NCBI GenBank assembly: GCA_001557505.1
Contig: LSAX01000004.1
Span: 3,472,001-3,536,000, forward strand
Direction of reading: 5' to 3'
Source of the DNA: Reticulascus tulasneorum
Lineage: Eukaryota; Ascomycota; Sordariomycetes; Glomerellales; Reticulascaceae
DNA: 64,000 nt
Part shown: positions 1 to 12,551 of the stretch, piece by piece
Numbering within the stretch: position 1 is the first letter of the stretch
Layout: every line of letters begins with the position of its first letter
Translations under genes and position numbers: made by a program
Notes under the pieces: model-generated
The model's input: only the letters and a program-made list of their open reading frames with translations
Told to the model about the DNA's origin: nothing
Database searches by the model: none

Positions 1-659
1 ATGCCGGCCTCAACAAACACACTCCTTTTCTCGATACCTGACGAGTCGACACGTCCGCACAACAAGGCCTCTGCAGGCGAGTGCTGCAAAACTGGGACGC
101 CAGCCGAGACAGCGAGAGCCTTGGGGGCTACAGTGGAGTTGGGATATCTTATAGGACCTGAAATCTTTCCGCATATAGGGCTAGTAGTGTGGCCAGCTAC
201 TGGAATCTCAAAGGGTCTACGGGAAATCGAGGATGATTTCATCTTCTTCTTGTGAGGCGGCACATGCTAGGGTTCATCACAGCGCTCGTAACGCTGACCT
301 TGTTACCTGGCCAGCGCACACAGGCCACCTTAGCTAGCAATAAATAGGGGATTTATAATACATAATCATTTTACCCCAATTTAACTATAACAGCCGCCCT
401 GCCGACAACCTCATAATAAGGCATTTGTGATCAGCCCAAGCAGAGGAAACCAGGCGCAGGGTACAGCATCGACCCATAGCGCTTTATCTCAACCTGATGC
501 ATCATGAACAGCAAAACTACTGAGCGAGTGAATCTATGTAGCTGCAAGAGTATTAGAGAACGATTTGGAGATCCGCGAACTGTTAAGTTTTGGACAGGAC
601 GAAACTGTATAAGGATCGAGAAGAGGTACAGGTACTATCCGCCATCTTATCTATGAACT
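1..659. other. Left edge, no supported gene
   Basis: No gene is supported here. A frame on the minus strand is open from an ATG at 242 to the window edge (80 codons), and a plus-strand frame covers 1-255. Neither shows a domain, signal peptide or repeat that I recognise. The stretch after 300 is AT-rich (around 340-400) and probably 3' flank of the regulator that ends at 660. Confidence 0.4.
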
Positions 660-2489
660 TTATCCCAAATGCGACATGTCGAAACGTTGGACAGAGCTCA
701 TCCAGAAAGCCTCTGCCAAGGTACCATGAAGAGCATTTATCCACGGATATCTACACACTATCCGTTGCACATCTTTCCACCCTTGCAATTTCAAATCTTG
801 AACCGCACCCCGAATTCTAGGTACCAACCATAAATCATCTCCTGGTCCAAGCACGGAGATGCGTGCTAATAAGAGCGACCATAAAAGCAGTTTCTGGTCC
901 TCTTCGCTGCATTCATCATGTTTTTGAAAATCACAACGAGTTTGCTGAGATAGGAAAGTATAATCAGAGGTCTCGATGTTCATGCTTGTGAAGAAGCTCG
1001 CTACAAATGAAAGTAGACCAAGTTGGAGTCTGCAATCTCGTGATTTGCTAAATCTGGGCTCTCCTAGCGGACTCAGGTCCAATAACCAAATTCCAACGAA
1101 CAGGACGGCGTGAAACAAGGCGGAAAGACTAAGGCCGAAAACATGGTTCGATTGGTCGGTGAAGAGTCGAGCAAGATTGAGCGTGTAGAAAAGAACAGCT
1201 TGAAGCTCGGTATTTATTCCGTTAAATATCCACAACACGTCATTTTCTTGTACGTAATCTTGTACGGATAGGCCCTGAAAGTGGCTCAGAGCTTCAGGGC
1301 TGTGGATATTGTCAATGCTGTAATGAATAGGGGTGCCCAAATGTAGGCCAAACTCGAGGTCTGTCCTTTGCAACTTGTTAGCATGTAAAGAAAATACCAA
1401 GATGATGGTTTTGGTTACTTACTTGAAAGCCTTCATGGCGAGTTTAGGTTGCTCATGCAGTAGCTTTTGAATACCGCCTCGTAGTTCGATCATTCGCAAG
1501 AGACCATCAAAGTGGATCAAGCCCCGACGAGATTGGCATCTTAGACGCTCATAAGTTGTCATGGCTACTACTGCTGCTAAAGTCGTATTCGAAAGTGCCT
1601 CCTCTCCAGACACCTTCTCTTTGAGTAGACGGAAAGTGTTGGCTAACGGGAATGCGGCCTCACTGCTGGCCTCGGGTGAAATAAGCCCCTCAGTGGTAGC
1701 AGCAGAGACCCCAACTATACAGTGAAGATCTACGGCATGTGAGTTACAGACCATGGCACTGGGGACTAGACAACTATACAAGCTTCATCCTCAAACGTGT
1801 ATTGGATGCAAACAGACGTTATATCATCTTCGATACCATATGGTAAGGTCCACGGAAATATTGATCCTCTGACGAAATAAGAGAGTACTTCGTCAATGTC
1901 AGTCAGTCAAATACCTCTAATGCTATTGAAAGTCAAGGTACCATACCTTCGTAACTAAGGGCCCGATACTTGGAAGTGAAGACGTTTAGCATCGGAATGA
2001 AGGATAGCCAGTTGTCAATCTGCGGTGCCATCGAAGCGGCTGCCGCTCGCTGTTTGATTGTACTGGCAGGACGTTTCGGCTTTTTGTTCTCAATAAGATC
2101 ACATTTTACCGGTTCTTTGCTAACTTGATGCAGTTGCCATGGCTGTTGAACGCCAGGCAGTGACTGACTGATCCAACGCTTTTCGACTAGCGGCAGATCT
2201 ATAGAGCAGTATTCGCAGCTCCATCCTCTTAAGACACAATTGTTACTGGGAGGGAATTAGCTCCATAACATCACAAATAGCAATTGCAACTATCAAATAT
2301 AATCGACAGCTCTCGACGTGAACTCATGTCTCTGTCTCCGATGTGTACTACTACATTGCACACATGATCTCTGTAGATAAAGCACACTTACCAGTTGGGG
2401 CGACGTTGGTCACATCGCACGCGGCGCTTCCGACAAATAAGGCAACCTGAACGACTGCGTGTATGCTCTCGTCGCTGACGGGTAGACAT
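660..2489 (-). CDS. Zn2Cys6 transcription factor (Fungal_trans_2 type)
   Basis: The product is a fungal binuclear-zinc transcription regulator of 495 residues. Five exons join in phase: 2392-2489, 1947-2245, 1818-1866, 1423-1758 and 660-1365. The zinc cluster lies at about residues 16-42 with the spacing C-x2-C-x6-C-x6-C-x2-C-x6-C. Its first intron cuts the fourth cysteine codon (TG|T), which fixes that junction. The middle region carries the HFDGLLRMI segment usual in the PF11951-type domain, and the C-terminal exon continues the helical regulatory domain. The small third exon (49 nt) and the donor GTCTGT after it are the least certain parts, although all phases agree. The gene is divergent from the alcohol dehydrogenase at 3258, so it is a candidate regulator of it; that link is inference. 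Confidence 0.85.
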
Positions 2490-3257
2490 TACTGGAGACA
2501 ATTTGAAATTCCGGGCAGAATCTTAGAAGAGTAGATGCTGTCTGATACGGATTTGGGGGCTTCCTCCGAACTTATTAGCCCATTGCAAGTCTTGATCTCC
2601 GTTGCGTTGTTCTCCACTGCTTAGTAAGGACTTCTCAGGATTCGAGTGCCCCGCCGAGCTAAACCACTTTCTGCGAAATTGACGATGCGCCCTTGCAAGT
2701 CTCGAATCCTACGTAGTGACATCTCAGGATTCGAGTTCCCCGCCAAACTAAACCCTTTCCTGCGAAATTGACGACAAGTCTTGCAAGTCTGACTCGCTAC
2801 CTAAAGTACGGTACCTCCTTTCCTGGTGGCCTCCTCCCGCAGATGGTATCACACCGCTTTGCCTGTGGTAATAATCGAAGGATGTGTCCCCAATAAAGAA
2901 AATGGCGGTGATGGTCCGTGAGAAGACCAACGAATTTGCTCAGAAAGGCGGTACTGAGTAGTTCGTCCGTTCCAGGTGACATGCTGTACGCCCATGCTAC
3001 AATTTCAACGGCCGTACTAGGATGTTCGTCTATTTCGACACTTTCATAGCTGCTCATAGCATGTTAATATCTAGAGGATATCTCGGCGAGAACGAGGGAA
3101 TCAGAAATCAACGGACCACATTATAAAAGGGAGTATCTTCGCGCATTCGAAGGCACTGTTATGCAGAATATCTATTACTCCATTTATACTTCCATTACAA
3201 GCTTAAACCGCAACAAGTGTATGCTTGCCACAGTTCGGTCTGAAATCATCAATCGCC
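2490..3257. promoter_or_regulatory. Divergent intergenic region, regulator / alcohol dehydrogenase
   Basis: This 768-bp gap lies between two divergently transcribed genes and must hold both promoters. It contains an imperfect tandem duplication (separate entry). A short minus-strand frame at 2797-3057 shows no recognisable domain and is not called. Confidence 0.6.
2633..2800. repeat. Imperfect tandem duplication, period 89 bp
   Basis: Two copies begin with TCTCAGGATTCGAG at 2633 and 2722. They share long matching stretches, including CTGCGAAATTGACGA and CTTGCAAGTCT. The first copy also ends with CTCGAATCCT, the exact inverted complement of AGGATTCGAG at its start, so it can form a stem with arms about 65 bp apart. 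Confidence 0.8.
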
Positions 3258-4440
3258 ATGTCACTACCAAGCACATATAAGCGGGCTGTGTTCAAGACCC
3301 TCGGCGAGGGTTTGACAATTGAAGACGCACCGCTCAAACTTCCAGGCAAAGGCGAGGTCTTAGTTAAGGTGGAAGCTTGTGGCATCTGTCATTCTGATGT
3401 CTTCGCACAGCATAACATGTGGGGTGCTGGCTTCCCCGTCGTTCCCGGCCATGAGATCATTGGCAAAGTAGCCGCAGTTGGTGAGGACATCCATAATTGG
3501 AAAGTTGGCGACCGCATCGGCAGCGGATGGCACGGTGGACACGATCAGACTTGTGATAAATGCAAGTTAGGGCTTTTTCAGTTCTGTCAACCGTTCATTG
3601 TAAACGGAGTTACCAGAGACGGGGGTTGTGAGTACCATCCTTTCATTACTTGCTATAATTTGTCAAAGGAAAATGAAAGCAATAGAAGACTAACATGAGT
3701 CTTAATAGACGCAGAGTACTGTATACTTCGCGTAGAAGCCGCCATAAGAGTGCCAACCGAGGTCGAAGCCACCACCTATGCTCCCATGCTATGTGCAGGC
3801 TCGACTGTCTTTTGCGCGCTTCGATCTGCGGGTCTACATCCGGGAGATACAGTGGGGATACAGGGCTTGGGGGGGTTGGGCCATATGGCAGTTCAATTTG
3901 CCCGAAAACTCGGATATCGTGTCATAGCGATCTCGCGTGGCTCCAGCAAGGAGAAGTCGATTCGCGAGCTCGGCGCGCATGAGTATATCGACTCAACAGT
4001 TGGCGATCCCGGTGCAGCTATGGAGAAATTGGGCTGTGCCAAGGTGGTTCTGACGACAGCCCTATCGACCGATGCCATGACGCCGCTGTTTAAGGGCATT
4101 GGGATCTTTGGGAAACTACTCATTCTGAGTTTTCCACCATCAGGAGATATGACTATCAACACACATGAAATGATGATGCGCGGCATTACTGTACAAGTGT
4201 GCCCGGTAGGCAACTGCAACGATAGTGAGCAAGCACTGGCGTTTGCCCACATGCAAGAGCTGGACAGCGCTGTCGAGGTGTTTTCCTTAAGTCAAGCCCA
4301 AGAAGCTTACGGTATGTTGCCCAATCGTCCCACCTGAATTCTCGTCTCCTCTCTCCTGCCGAGCTCACACTAGAATAATTTGCATAGATGCTATGCTAAG
4401 CGGTACGGTTCGATTTCGTGCAGTCCTGAAGACTGGGTGA
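3258..4440 (+). CDS. Zinc-type alcohol dehydrogenase (MDR family)
   Basis: This is an NAD(P)-dependent medium-chain alcohol dehydrogenase of 341 residues, the usual length, probably cytosolic. Exons are 3258-3627, 3709-4311 and 4388-4440, all in phase. Catalytic-zinc motifs are CGICHSD (Cys41/Cys44) and GHE (His65, Glu66). The structural-zinc loop reads HDQTCDKCKLGLFQFC, with three cysteines and Asp in place of the usual first one, as in the fungal propanol-preferring subgroup. The cofactor-binding turn is GLGGLGHMAVQFA. The ATG at 3258 is preferred over the upstream in-frame one at 3225 because MSLPSTYKRA matches the family N-terminus. The substrate cannot be told from sequence. Confidence 0.93.
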
Positions 4441-4808
4441 ATGGATCGGTGTGTGCTACCACTCCCATACAAAAATTACCCCGCGTCAGACGGTGGCCAC
4501 TGCCAGAACTGAGCTCGCCCGCCATGACACTCGGCATAGGAGTATGCGGATGGAGGCTATTTTGAGGATACTGCAAGGTGTGTGGAAAAGGAAATATGCC
4601 CTGGGGCTGAGTGGGGAGATAAGCTCATACCCATCATACAGTAACTATGCTACGAGTGGCGTTCTTTGTAAATCTCGGGGAAATTGGTTGCTATCTGTCA
4701 GGTTGGTGCCACCCATTGGACATCATCGCCTACCATCCTTCCTGCTTTCATCTTCCCATTTCTCGCTCTCCTGCCTCGGTCCTATCAGCCCACACATTTA
4801 TTCAGCAA
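4441..4808. other. Convergent 3' intergenic spacer
   Basis: This 368-bp gap lies between two convergent genes. I see no gene, repeat or RNA in it; it probably holds both 3' untranslated regions. Confidence 0.5.
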
Positions 4809-7001
4809 CTATTTTGAAGACAGGATTAAACTGAATTGAGGAACGATGCTAATTCGAGGAGGCGTAGTGCTTGGGTCATTCTTCATCTGCACTTGGTCTT
4901 CCTTCACCCCGTCAACCCTTACCTCGGGACCTTTTTCTTCATCAGCTTTTCGAGATTCTGGCGTCAAGTCCTCATCTTCCGTCACCTCCAAGTTTCGAAC
5001 CTTGGTATCTAAGTCTGTGACGGGCACATCCCATGATCCAGTATGCCAATTCACCCCTAGTTCTTTGTATGCAAGGCGCTGCAGCTGTAGTATATGATTT
5101 GCACGCCATTCGGATTGGACGTGGCGTCGAAGACGAAAGCGTCTTTGGACGTAAGCAAATATTGATTCGATGGTTGACGAAAGGATGATGATAAGGATGC
5201 CGAGCAGGAATGTTAGGAGTAATCCAAACATGCTGAAAGAACTGTATGCTGTGCTAATCACTTTCTAAAGATTATCAGTTATATGCAGCTTATTCAAGAA
5301 GAGACACGAGAATGTACCTGACTCTGGCACATGCGTTCCGCATTCGCGTTTCGCGGCTTCATCAGAAACCGCTCTGTGGCAGAGTCGCCGTATGTAGGGT
5401 CAACGGCTGAACCCAAAAGTCCCAATTGGATGGAAGCTAAGGAAGTGTTGAACCAGTGTTGAACATCTAGCTGCCATTGATGTGGTGAAATGCCAGATTG
5501 CTTATAGTAATGGACCTTATTTCTGGACTCCAATGCCTGAGCACCAAGTGTACCGAGCATCGTGGGAAGTGTTTCTCGTGCTACTCCAAGTAGGAAGAAT
5601 ATCCACCATCCCGTTTTAGGATCGTCGTAGAGTTTTTGAACCTGTGCCAATGCGTCATGTTTTGACCCGAGCTGTGTACAGCGCTCACCATCCGGACGAG
5701 AAGGGTTGCAGAATTGATACTGGTTAGTACAGGCTAGTGGCCACAGTGGCTCGTCTGGACTGTAGATAGTGCGAGAGTAAATAATGTTCCCTGAACCATC
5801 CCTGACGTTCATTTGACGTGGTGTTGTGGCATGATACCAACCATCGGATGATGGAGCGTCAAATGAAGTCCCGTACGGCAATAGAGCGACCAGATAAACT
5901 TGGGCGTCAGGCCGGACCAAAGCAGGGATCGGAGCAAATGTCGAGTCGTTGAGTAGCAACCCATTCTTATAAAACGCGACAACAGAGCTATTAAACGTGT
6001 TAGCTTCTCGCGAGATACGCTATTGAAAAATATAGGTACTCTAGCTGATACCCTATTGCGGTATCGACCATTCTTCTGTTCCATTGCTGATCCAAAACAT
6101 CCAGAGAGGCTCTCAGGGTGCAGTTAGAGCTTTGGTCCCCCTTGGTGCCGTAATAATATGCGTAGTAGGACTCATGCTCAGAAACATTAACCACAGCTTT
6201 GAAACCAGTTGTCGCAAGTGGTGAACAGTGCAGAACATTCCGAAATTGAAACCGTTGGTGTTCTGGGGCATTGAGGCCCAAATGTGTGTGACTGTCTATG
6301 AGTTGGGTGTCTAAGAGAAGACTTGAGTTTGGTTTCACACAAATCGAGGAATCAAATGGGCACGCAGCATTGGCGTTGATAGTCAACGGAAGTGTCTTTC
6401 TAACAAAGCTGCCACAGTCCGAAGTCGACGATGTACCTGGGCTGTAGCAACGCTGCGCATACTCTGCCGCAGCTTCAACATTCCTAGACTGCAGAGGCGA
6501 TATGTATGACTCGAAGTCTTCTTGAGTAGCGTTACTACTGGAGATGAGGCCGCATTTTGAACTGGATATCACTACTTCGCTTCCCATTACAATTTCCGAG
6601 GAAAAGAGTGACACGAGCGCCAGCCCGGAAGCAAACAGAGCTGCGACCAGTATGATTGGCGTCAGACGAGTCCAGATACCTCCAACTGCTTTTCTCCATG
6701 CCCAAGCAACTTGTAGTAGCGAGAAAGCTCCTGCTAGCGGGGCGGATGAGTTGCGAAGGATGGCTTGCCTCTGGTGGTGGAACCCGTACTCGGAGCTTTG
6801 CTTCGAAAAATGCCAGTGTAGGAAGAAACACGCGATTCTCCAGACATGAGTGCCCACAACCGTGACGAAAAAGGTGATAAAAACGATAAGAAAAATTCCG
6901 TTCTTGTTGGTTAGGGTAAGCGTGCTACCGAGGACAGATCCGTAGGACCAATTCGTCCATACGCCAATAAAAACAGGCAACACGGAAGTTGAGCCGTCCA
7001 T
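4809..7001 (-). CDS. Fungal multi-pass membrane protein, copy 1
   Basis: This uncharacterised protein of 691 residues has exons 6052-7001, 5318-5987 and 4809-5264. Hydrophobic segments lie near residues 35-60 and 110-135 and again at the start of the last exon (GLLLTFLLGILIIIL), followed by a charged, probably cytosolic tail. Between them is a long stretch with many cysteines and NxS/T sites, as expected for an extracellular loop. It is clearly homologous to the gene at 56029-58434: both share GVWTNWS near the start, HHQRQA, and WRxNxxLQLQRLAxxELG near the end. Two introns sit at identical positions and phases in both copies. No enzymatic motif is visible and no function can be assigned. Confidence 0.85.
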
Positions 7002-8507
7002 GGCTCTTTCTTCAAGGTATGCTAGAACGCGTATAGAAGGCGAAAGGAATGGATTCTAGGATAGAATATTATTATCGGACTTAGTATATATAGTTGGTAG
7101 AAAGGCTGGTCTCGAGATCGTGATCGCCCCCACGTCAAATATAAAATGATCTTCAAAGTACTTTCGCCGGCTTCTTCCCAGGTCGGTGTCAGGCATAATC
7201 GTCAAGTTGCAGATTGCGTCTGCATAGCATAAATATCAAACTTCAACAGACGTGCATCAAATCTAGTATATTTAGATAGCTATCTATAGCCTATGAATCG
7301 CAATACGACTACAACGACCTCTGCTGCGACATGCAGAGGAGACCGGATCCCGTAATTGTACTTATCCGCTACAACGGTTGCCAATCTCGCAAGCTATCCT
7401 ACAAGGCATTCTTCAAAATTATTATTTTCTTGCCGTTATCTCAACAAACAAATCCAAATTAAAAATCTGCCTTATAACGTCGGCAGGTTTCCGGAATGTA
7501 ACGCCACTAAGCATTGTGCATAACTCGATCCTAACCCTTTGCTCTATCTTTGGCAAGCTTCTCTTAGCGGCATTTGCTGCAGCTAGGCTCAAAGACATTC
7601 GTATTTGGTTTTTGTGACATATCCCACTGGGCACTGCACATTCGTTAGGATTTGGCTGCGAAGTTTCCCTGCTCGCCTGGGATGCGTCAAAGAAGATGTG
7701 GGCATGTGTCAAGAAGATCGTTTTAGATGCACGAGCAGATCCCCTGCAACCCGACGGCGATAGCGCGTGGCCCTATAATTATATAAGCCCTTCCACCATC
7801 TCAGACTGCATCACGCTAGCTAAGCTTGAGCGCAGCCAAATTCATGGATCACTACCATATTCCGTTCAGAAACATCACAACTAGCTATTCTGTATTATTT
7901 GCGATTCACGTATTCAAGATACATGCTCCATGGACCGAAAGCCAGAGATACAGGGACTGGTGATCTGATATTCCCTCTCTTCCGGCTGCACGCATCGAAC
8001 AGATGAAATGAAAGGAACGTCAGATGGTGCTTTTATATGTTTCTAATGAATATGAAATGTATTTATTAGCTATTGATGCTTTTGAGAAGATGTCTAAGAC
8101 CGAAGTGAAGAAGAGTCTTGCATTTTTGGTTGTAAACGCCCTTGATGAGTTCCCCGTGGCTACAGCTGTCTAAGACTGCATACAAGCGCTCTGGCCATCT
8201 TATTGTCATTGTCTGCTATGGAGAAATAACTTAGCGCCATTGTGCCTGGCGTTTAATTAAAATGTGCAAAAGCAAGCACATCGATCATTAAACCCGGCTA
8301 AATGATATCAAATTCAATGATACCTCCTCCTTTTTGCAATACCACTTTTAATTAATGGCTCACCCTTATCTAGACCTCGCGTGCCTACTATAGCCTAATT
8401 GTTTCCTAGATATCAACCTGTATCTGTCTCGTCTTGGTCAGAGAAGCAACCTGCTTCATTAAAACTGGCAATAAGAGCAGATCTTAGGCCCTTTGATATT
8501 GCCTGCG
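7002..8507. other. Intergenic, no gene seen
   Basis: About 1.5 kb, AT-rich in places, between the membrane protein start and the epimerase start. Short frames at 7378-7884 lack domains and splice support. No repeat or RNA gene recognised. Confidence 0.4.
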
Positions 8508-9884
8508 ATGCGAGGTTTACACAAGGCCACCGTCTTGGTGGTAGCTACAGCCGTTCTTGGCCAGACAGTTCCGAAGCCAGCAGCAGATGGAAGGTACACC
8601 ATTACGGCTCCTGGAATCCGAGCTCAGGTACATACATCGTCTGCACTTGTGGCATCCTAGTTTCCTAACACGAAACAGTTCATTCCGTACGGAGCGACAC
8701 TCACAAATCTCTTTGTCAGCGACAAGAGCGGCAAAGAGGTTGATGTTGTCCTAGGCTATGACGATGCTGCATACTATGGTATGAAGTTATATATTCGATT
8801 GACAAACCATGGTTCTGTGACTAACTTATCACCATAGCCCGCGATCTTAGTCACCCGACATATAACTCAATACCGGGGAGGTATGCAAACAGGATCGGGA
8901 AGGCCCAGTTTACCATTGACGGAAAGACTTCTCGAACCCAGCAAAATGATGGTCAGAACACCCTCCACAGCGGCACTAACAATTGGTCCTATCGTGTCTG
9001 GAATGTCGCAGCCGTTTCTGAAGACTCGATCACATTCTCCATCACGGACCCGGCTGGTGCATCTACAGGCATGCCTGGTCGAGTCGAGGCAAATGTCACA
9101 TACAGCCTCACTAAGAGCACTTGGAATATCAAGATGGAAGCGACCTCTCCGGAAGCCAAAACACGTAAGATACGTCTCGAGAAATATCCTAGGTATGAAT
9201 GAACAATTAAGTGCTAATATATGACCTAGCATTGATGCTGACCCAGCACACCTACTTTAATCTGGATGCTTATAAGAACCCGGCGTCAGCTCAAATCTGG
9301 GATCATACACTCTACATGCCATACTCTCAGCGTTATCTCGCCATTGATAGCAGTGCCCTGCCCACAGGCCAGATACTTACCGCGGCTGCAGGAAGTGTCA
9401 ATGACTTCTCCAGCAAACCCAACATCGCGTTGGGCCGCTCGCGAACCGCTTCCCAATTCAAGGGCAATTGCGGTGGCGGCTGCGATGGCTATAACGGCTT
9501 CTGGATATTTGACAATGCAACTCGAGATGACGTTGTCCTCACTCTCGCCAGCCCTTGGTCTGGTGTCAAGGCAGACTTGCGAACAAATCAAGTTGGCGTC
9601 GTGCTGTACACATGTGCTTGGTCCGACGGAAACGCAAACCTGAAAAGCACGCAAGGGACGAGCTCGAGAAAGAAGGTGGAGAGGAGTTCTTGCATTGCCA
9701 TTGAGCCGCAGGACTACGTTGATGGAATCAATCGGTAAGTCCAGATTTACAATATCTAGTCTTGAACAGAAACTAACGTGAGGTCGCGTGCTACAGTCGC
9801 GACTGGGGACGAGTTGATGCGCAGATAACTGGACCTGGAGAAACCTATACATGGGACAGCTCATGGAGCTTTGGAACTCTTTGA
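8508..9884 (+). CDS. Secreted aldose 1-epimerase (galactose mutarotase)
   Basis: The product interconverts alpha and beta anomers of aldoses. It has 379 residues in five exons: 8508-8627, 8679-8778, 8838-9164, 9230-9734 and 9797-9884, and every junction keeps frame. The N-terminus (MRGLHKATVLVVATAVLGQ) is a clear signal peptide, so the enzyme is probably extracellular. Family landmarks are an LHSGTNNWSYRVW segment (first catalytic His), LTQHTYFNL (second catalytic His) and CIAIEPQDYVDG (catalytic Glu). GRYANRIGKA is also typical. Secreted mutarotases in fungi usually accompany sugar release outside the cell. The Zn2Cys6 regulator 1 kb downstream on the same strand could control it, but nothing in the sequence proves this. 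Confidence 0.93.
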
Positions 9885-10875
9885 TGGCTATGCTCGTCTT
9901 GAGTTACTTAAGAACGATAAATAGAACTTCAGACCTCCACCCAAGACCTGAGCCACTATGCTCCGAGGGTTCGTACGATAGAACTCCGTAGGGCAGGTTG
10001 TCTGCCTATTGCGACTGACCCGTAAAGACCGTTATGAGTTGTCCTCGAGCTCTTCTTTCTCCAATACCGGCTAGCGGCGATTTGAAAGTATATTGAAAAG
10101 TATCTGTGAGTTGGCTTTCCTGGGCAAGCAAAATGCGTTCCGTGAAATAGTGGAGATGATAATGGTGCAAGCTTGTAGATGTTAATTGGTGACTCGGATG
10201 AAGCAAAGTACACATAATGTTGGTTGGACTTTTGTCACAAAACGGATAGTGACGACCAGCGGATACCAGGTGTTGTATGCCTTTTTTTTTTTTTTTTTTG
10301 CCTTTTTGACCTTTCCAAAAATATAGTCAAACGCACTGTGCAAAAGGTACTGTGAGCCACAGCTGTCGTGGCCAATATCCAATGTGGTCTCATCTTGAGT
10401 CTTGGACCGCAATAGAGTTACGTGCGTAGGTAGGCACCAGCTAAAACAACTTGTAGACGTCACACATGAAGCTTCCAGAGAAATTGAACCCCCCGATTAA
10501 AGTGGTTTGTGCTGATCAGTCAAAGGCAAGATACGTGAATGGGGATGGTTCACATCGGGGAACATTGTGGCTTGTGCTTCCAGACTAGTACACTTCAAAT
10601 TCTTGGCCACATTTTTATCCCCTTTGGGTTAGTACCGGCCGGCACTGCTTGTCGATCTTTGATTCAGCTTGGCCAAGGCGGGCAGTGCCACCCCGCTGGT
10701 GGTGCAGTCCTTAAAAGAGCGATTGTCTGCTGTCTTGCGACCTTCGGCGTAGATGCAGTGGGTTGTCATTTCCCTTTGTTTCGTTTAGTTCGGGTTCATA
10801 ACAGTCCTGGCGCCATATTGCCGATCAGTGTGCTTGACCATCACGAGCAACCTGATCAATCGAATCTGCCGAACC
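9885..10875. other. Intergenic with an 18-bp T run
   Basis: About 1 kb before the next regulator. It contains a run of 18 T at 10282-10299. No coding exon is supported; the 10539-10964 frame overlaps the true regulator start in another frame. Confidence 0.45.
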
Positions 10876-12551
10876 ATGTCGGAGGGCAAGCAGTGTTGGG
10901 AATGTTCCAAAAAGAGACTAGTATGCGATTCCACCCGTCCGGCATGCAAGAAATGCTACATTAGGGGGATCCAATGCCCAGGATACAATAAGAAACCCCT
11001 AGTATGGATCCAAAATGGGGAGACCAAGTCCAGGACGCGGCGTCAACAAACACGGCAGGACATTACCTTGCGCCCTGCCATCAAATTGTCATCCGAGGCA
11101 TGGGCGCTATTTGAAGCAGTGGAGTATTGTGAGTCTCCTCCTTGGGCTTTATACTGCTGTCGGCACTCTAAGGCGTATTAGATAATGAGAATGTGTGTCC
11201 CGATCTGGTTTCGTACGGCATTCGAGGCCCACGAAATCCATACTTCATCCACTCTGATGCAATAAGCTTCATACCCAGACCGACCCTCGAGACAATGGTC
11301 TGCATAGCTTTAGGCCATCGGATTTTGCAGTCCTCAGTCCAAGGAGGGCAGATCGTATCAGGCCTTGCCACTAGACTCCAAAGCTATAGGGGAATGGCAA
11401 TCCAGTCATTGACTCGTCAGATTAGTGTCAAAACAACCCAGGCCACTGACGAAACTTTGGCCAGTATTCTAGTGTTTTTACTCTCAGAAGTAAGTAGCAT
11501 CTTCATGTTGCTCCTTTGATATTCTTACTGATCTCCCAGCAAGATTCAGCAGTCCATATCGTCGGACTGGCGGCAGCATTTGGATGGTGCGACTGCAGTC
11601 ATTAGCATGCGAGGAGGGATGTCTACGATTGTCAACTCAAAGCCTTACATGAGACCCCTCCTGCTATACTTCGTGGTGTAAGCCTCCTATCTTAATCTCT
11701 AAATATGACATGGTGCCTCCTCAAACATATTTGATAGTGTTGATGTGATGGGCTGCACAACCGGACCGCCAATGGATCTTGATACGGCACAACGACAACA
11801 AGAAATCATCGAATTACTACCCATCATCTATGGGAATGGATTGTATTCTTCGGTTCCATGTCCGCCTGAGCTGTTTGCGCACATCATTCGCATCAACTAT
11901 CTCCGATCTAAGTTACTGGAAGCTGAAAACAGCCAGGAGATCGAAGGATCTGCCCAGGAGATGTTGAACAGAATCAGATCATTCTCGCCACAGAAATGGG
12001 CAGATGAGGTTTTTGTCTCCCTACAAGAAGACCAGAAACTTGCCGACTCAAACTTGAAGAGGTCCCGGCTCGCAGACAATGCTGATTCAAAGCCAAGCTT
12101 TACTGGTTGGCTGTACATAGCTCACATATATCAGTTGGCCGTTGCGCTTTACTGTATCTCTTCATTGACTGGGGACCATGAAGGCTCAGCTTCGACAATT
12201 CCGTCACAAGTAGAAATCAGGGCTAAGAATACTCGAGAAACATATCGACGATCTCTTATGTCTTATTTGGAGAAGATCACATTGCTGGATCCAAAGGCGA
12301 ACTCCCAACTGAAGAAGTTGGTGACTTGGCCGCTTATCATTGCTGGTCTTGAGTTGCACCTTTACGAAACCCGATTTAGGTTGTTTATATTAGACCAACT
12401 CGACTGGATTAGTGCAGCTTTAGGAACGTCATCACCGCTGGTGGCTAAAGAGTTTCTTGGGAAGTTCTGGCGATCGGCTGAGACTTCCACTTCGGTGGGA
12501 CCCTCGAAATGGAACAACATATTCGACAAGTCTTATGCATTCGTTGTATGA
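10876..12551 (+). CDS. Zn2Cys6 transcription factor (Fungal_trans_2 type)
   Basis: This is a fungal zinc-cluster regulator of 502 residues. Exons are 10876-11128, 11182-11489, 11544-11677 and 11738-12551, with introns of 53-60 nt. The zinc cluster is at the extreme N-terminus, residues 7-34 (CWECSKKRLVC...CKKCYIRGIQC), with standard spacing. Downstream, SDWRQHLDGATAVISMRGG and the late hydrophobic stretch WPLIIAGLEL mark the PF11951-type regulatory domain. The third exon is placed by acceptor ...CAGCAAG at 11543; using the preceding CAG would run into a stop. It follows the epimerase gene on the same strand. The target is unknown. Confidence 0.9.

Noticed and set aside
1..255. 84-codon plus-strand frame at the left edge
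   Set aside because: No domain, signal or homologous pattern, and the opposite strand is equally open here, so coding cannot be assigned.
2797..3057. 86-codon minus frame upstream of the alcohol dehydrogenase
   Set aside because: No recognisable motif, and it overlaps the duplicated promoter sequence.
10282..10299. 18-T run considered as a poly(A) tail of a retro-inserted element
   Set aside because: No coding relic, RNA-like box or target duplication next to it.
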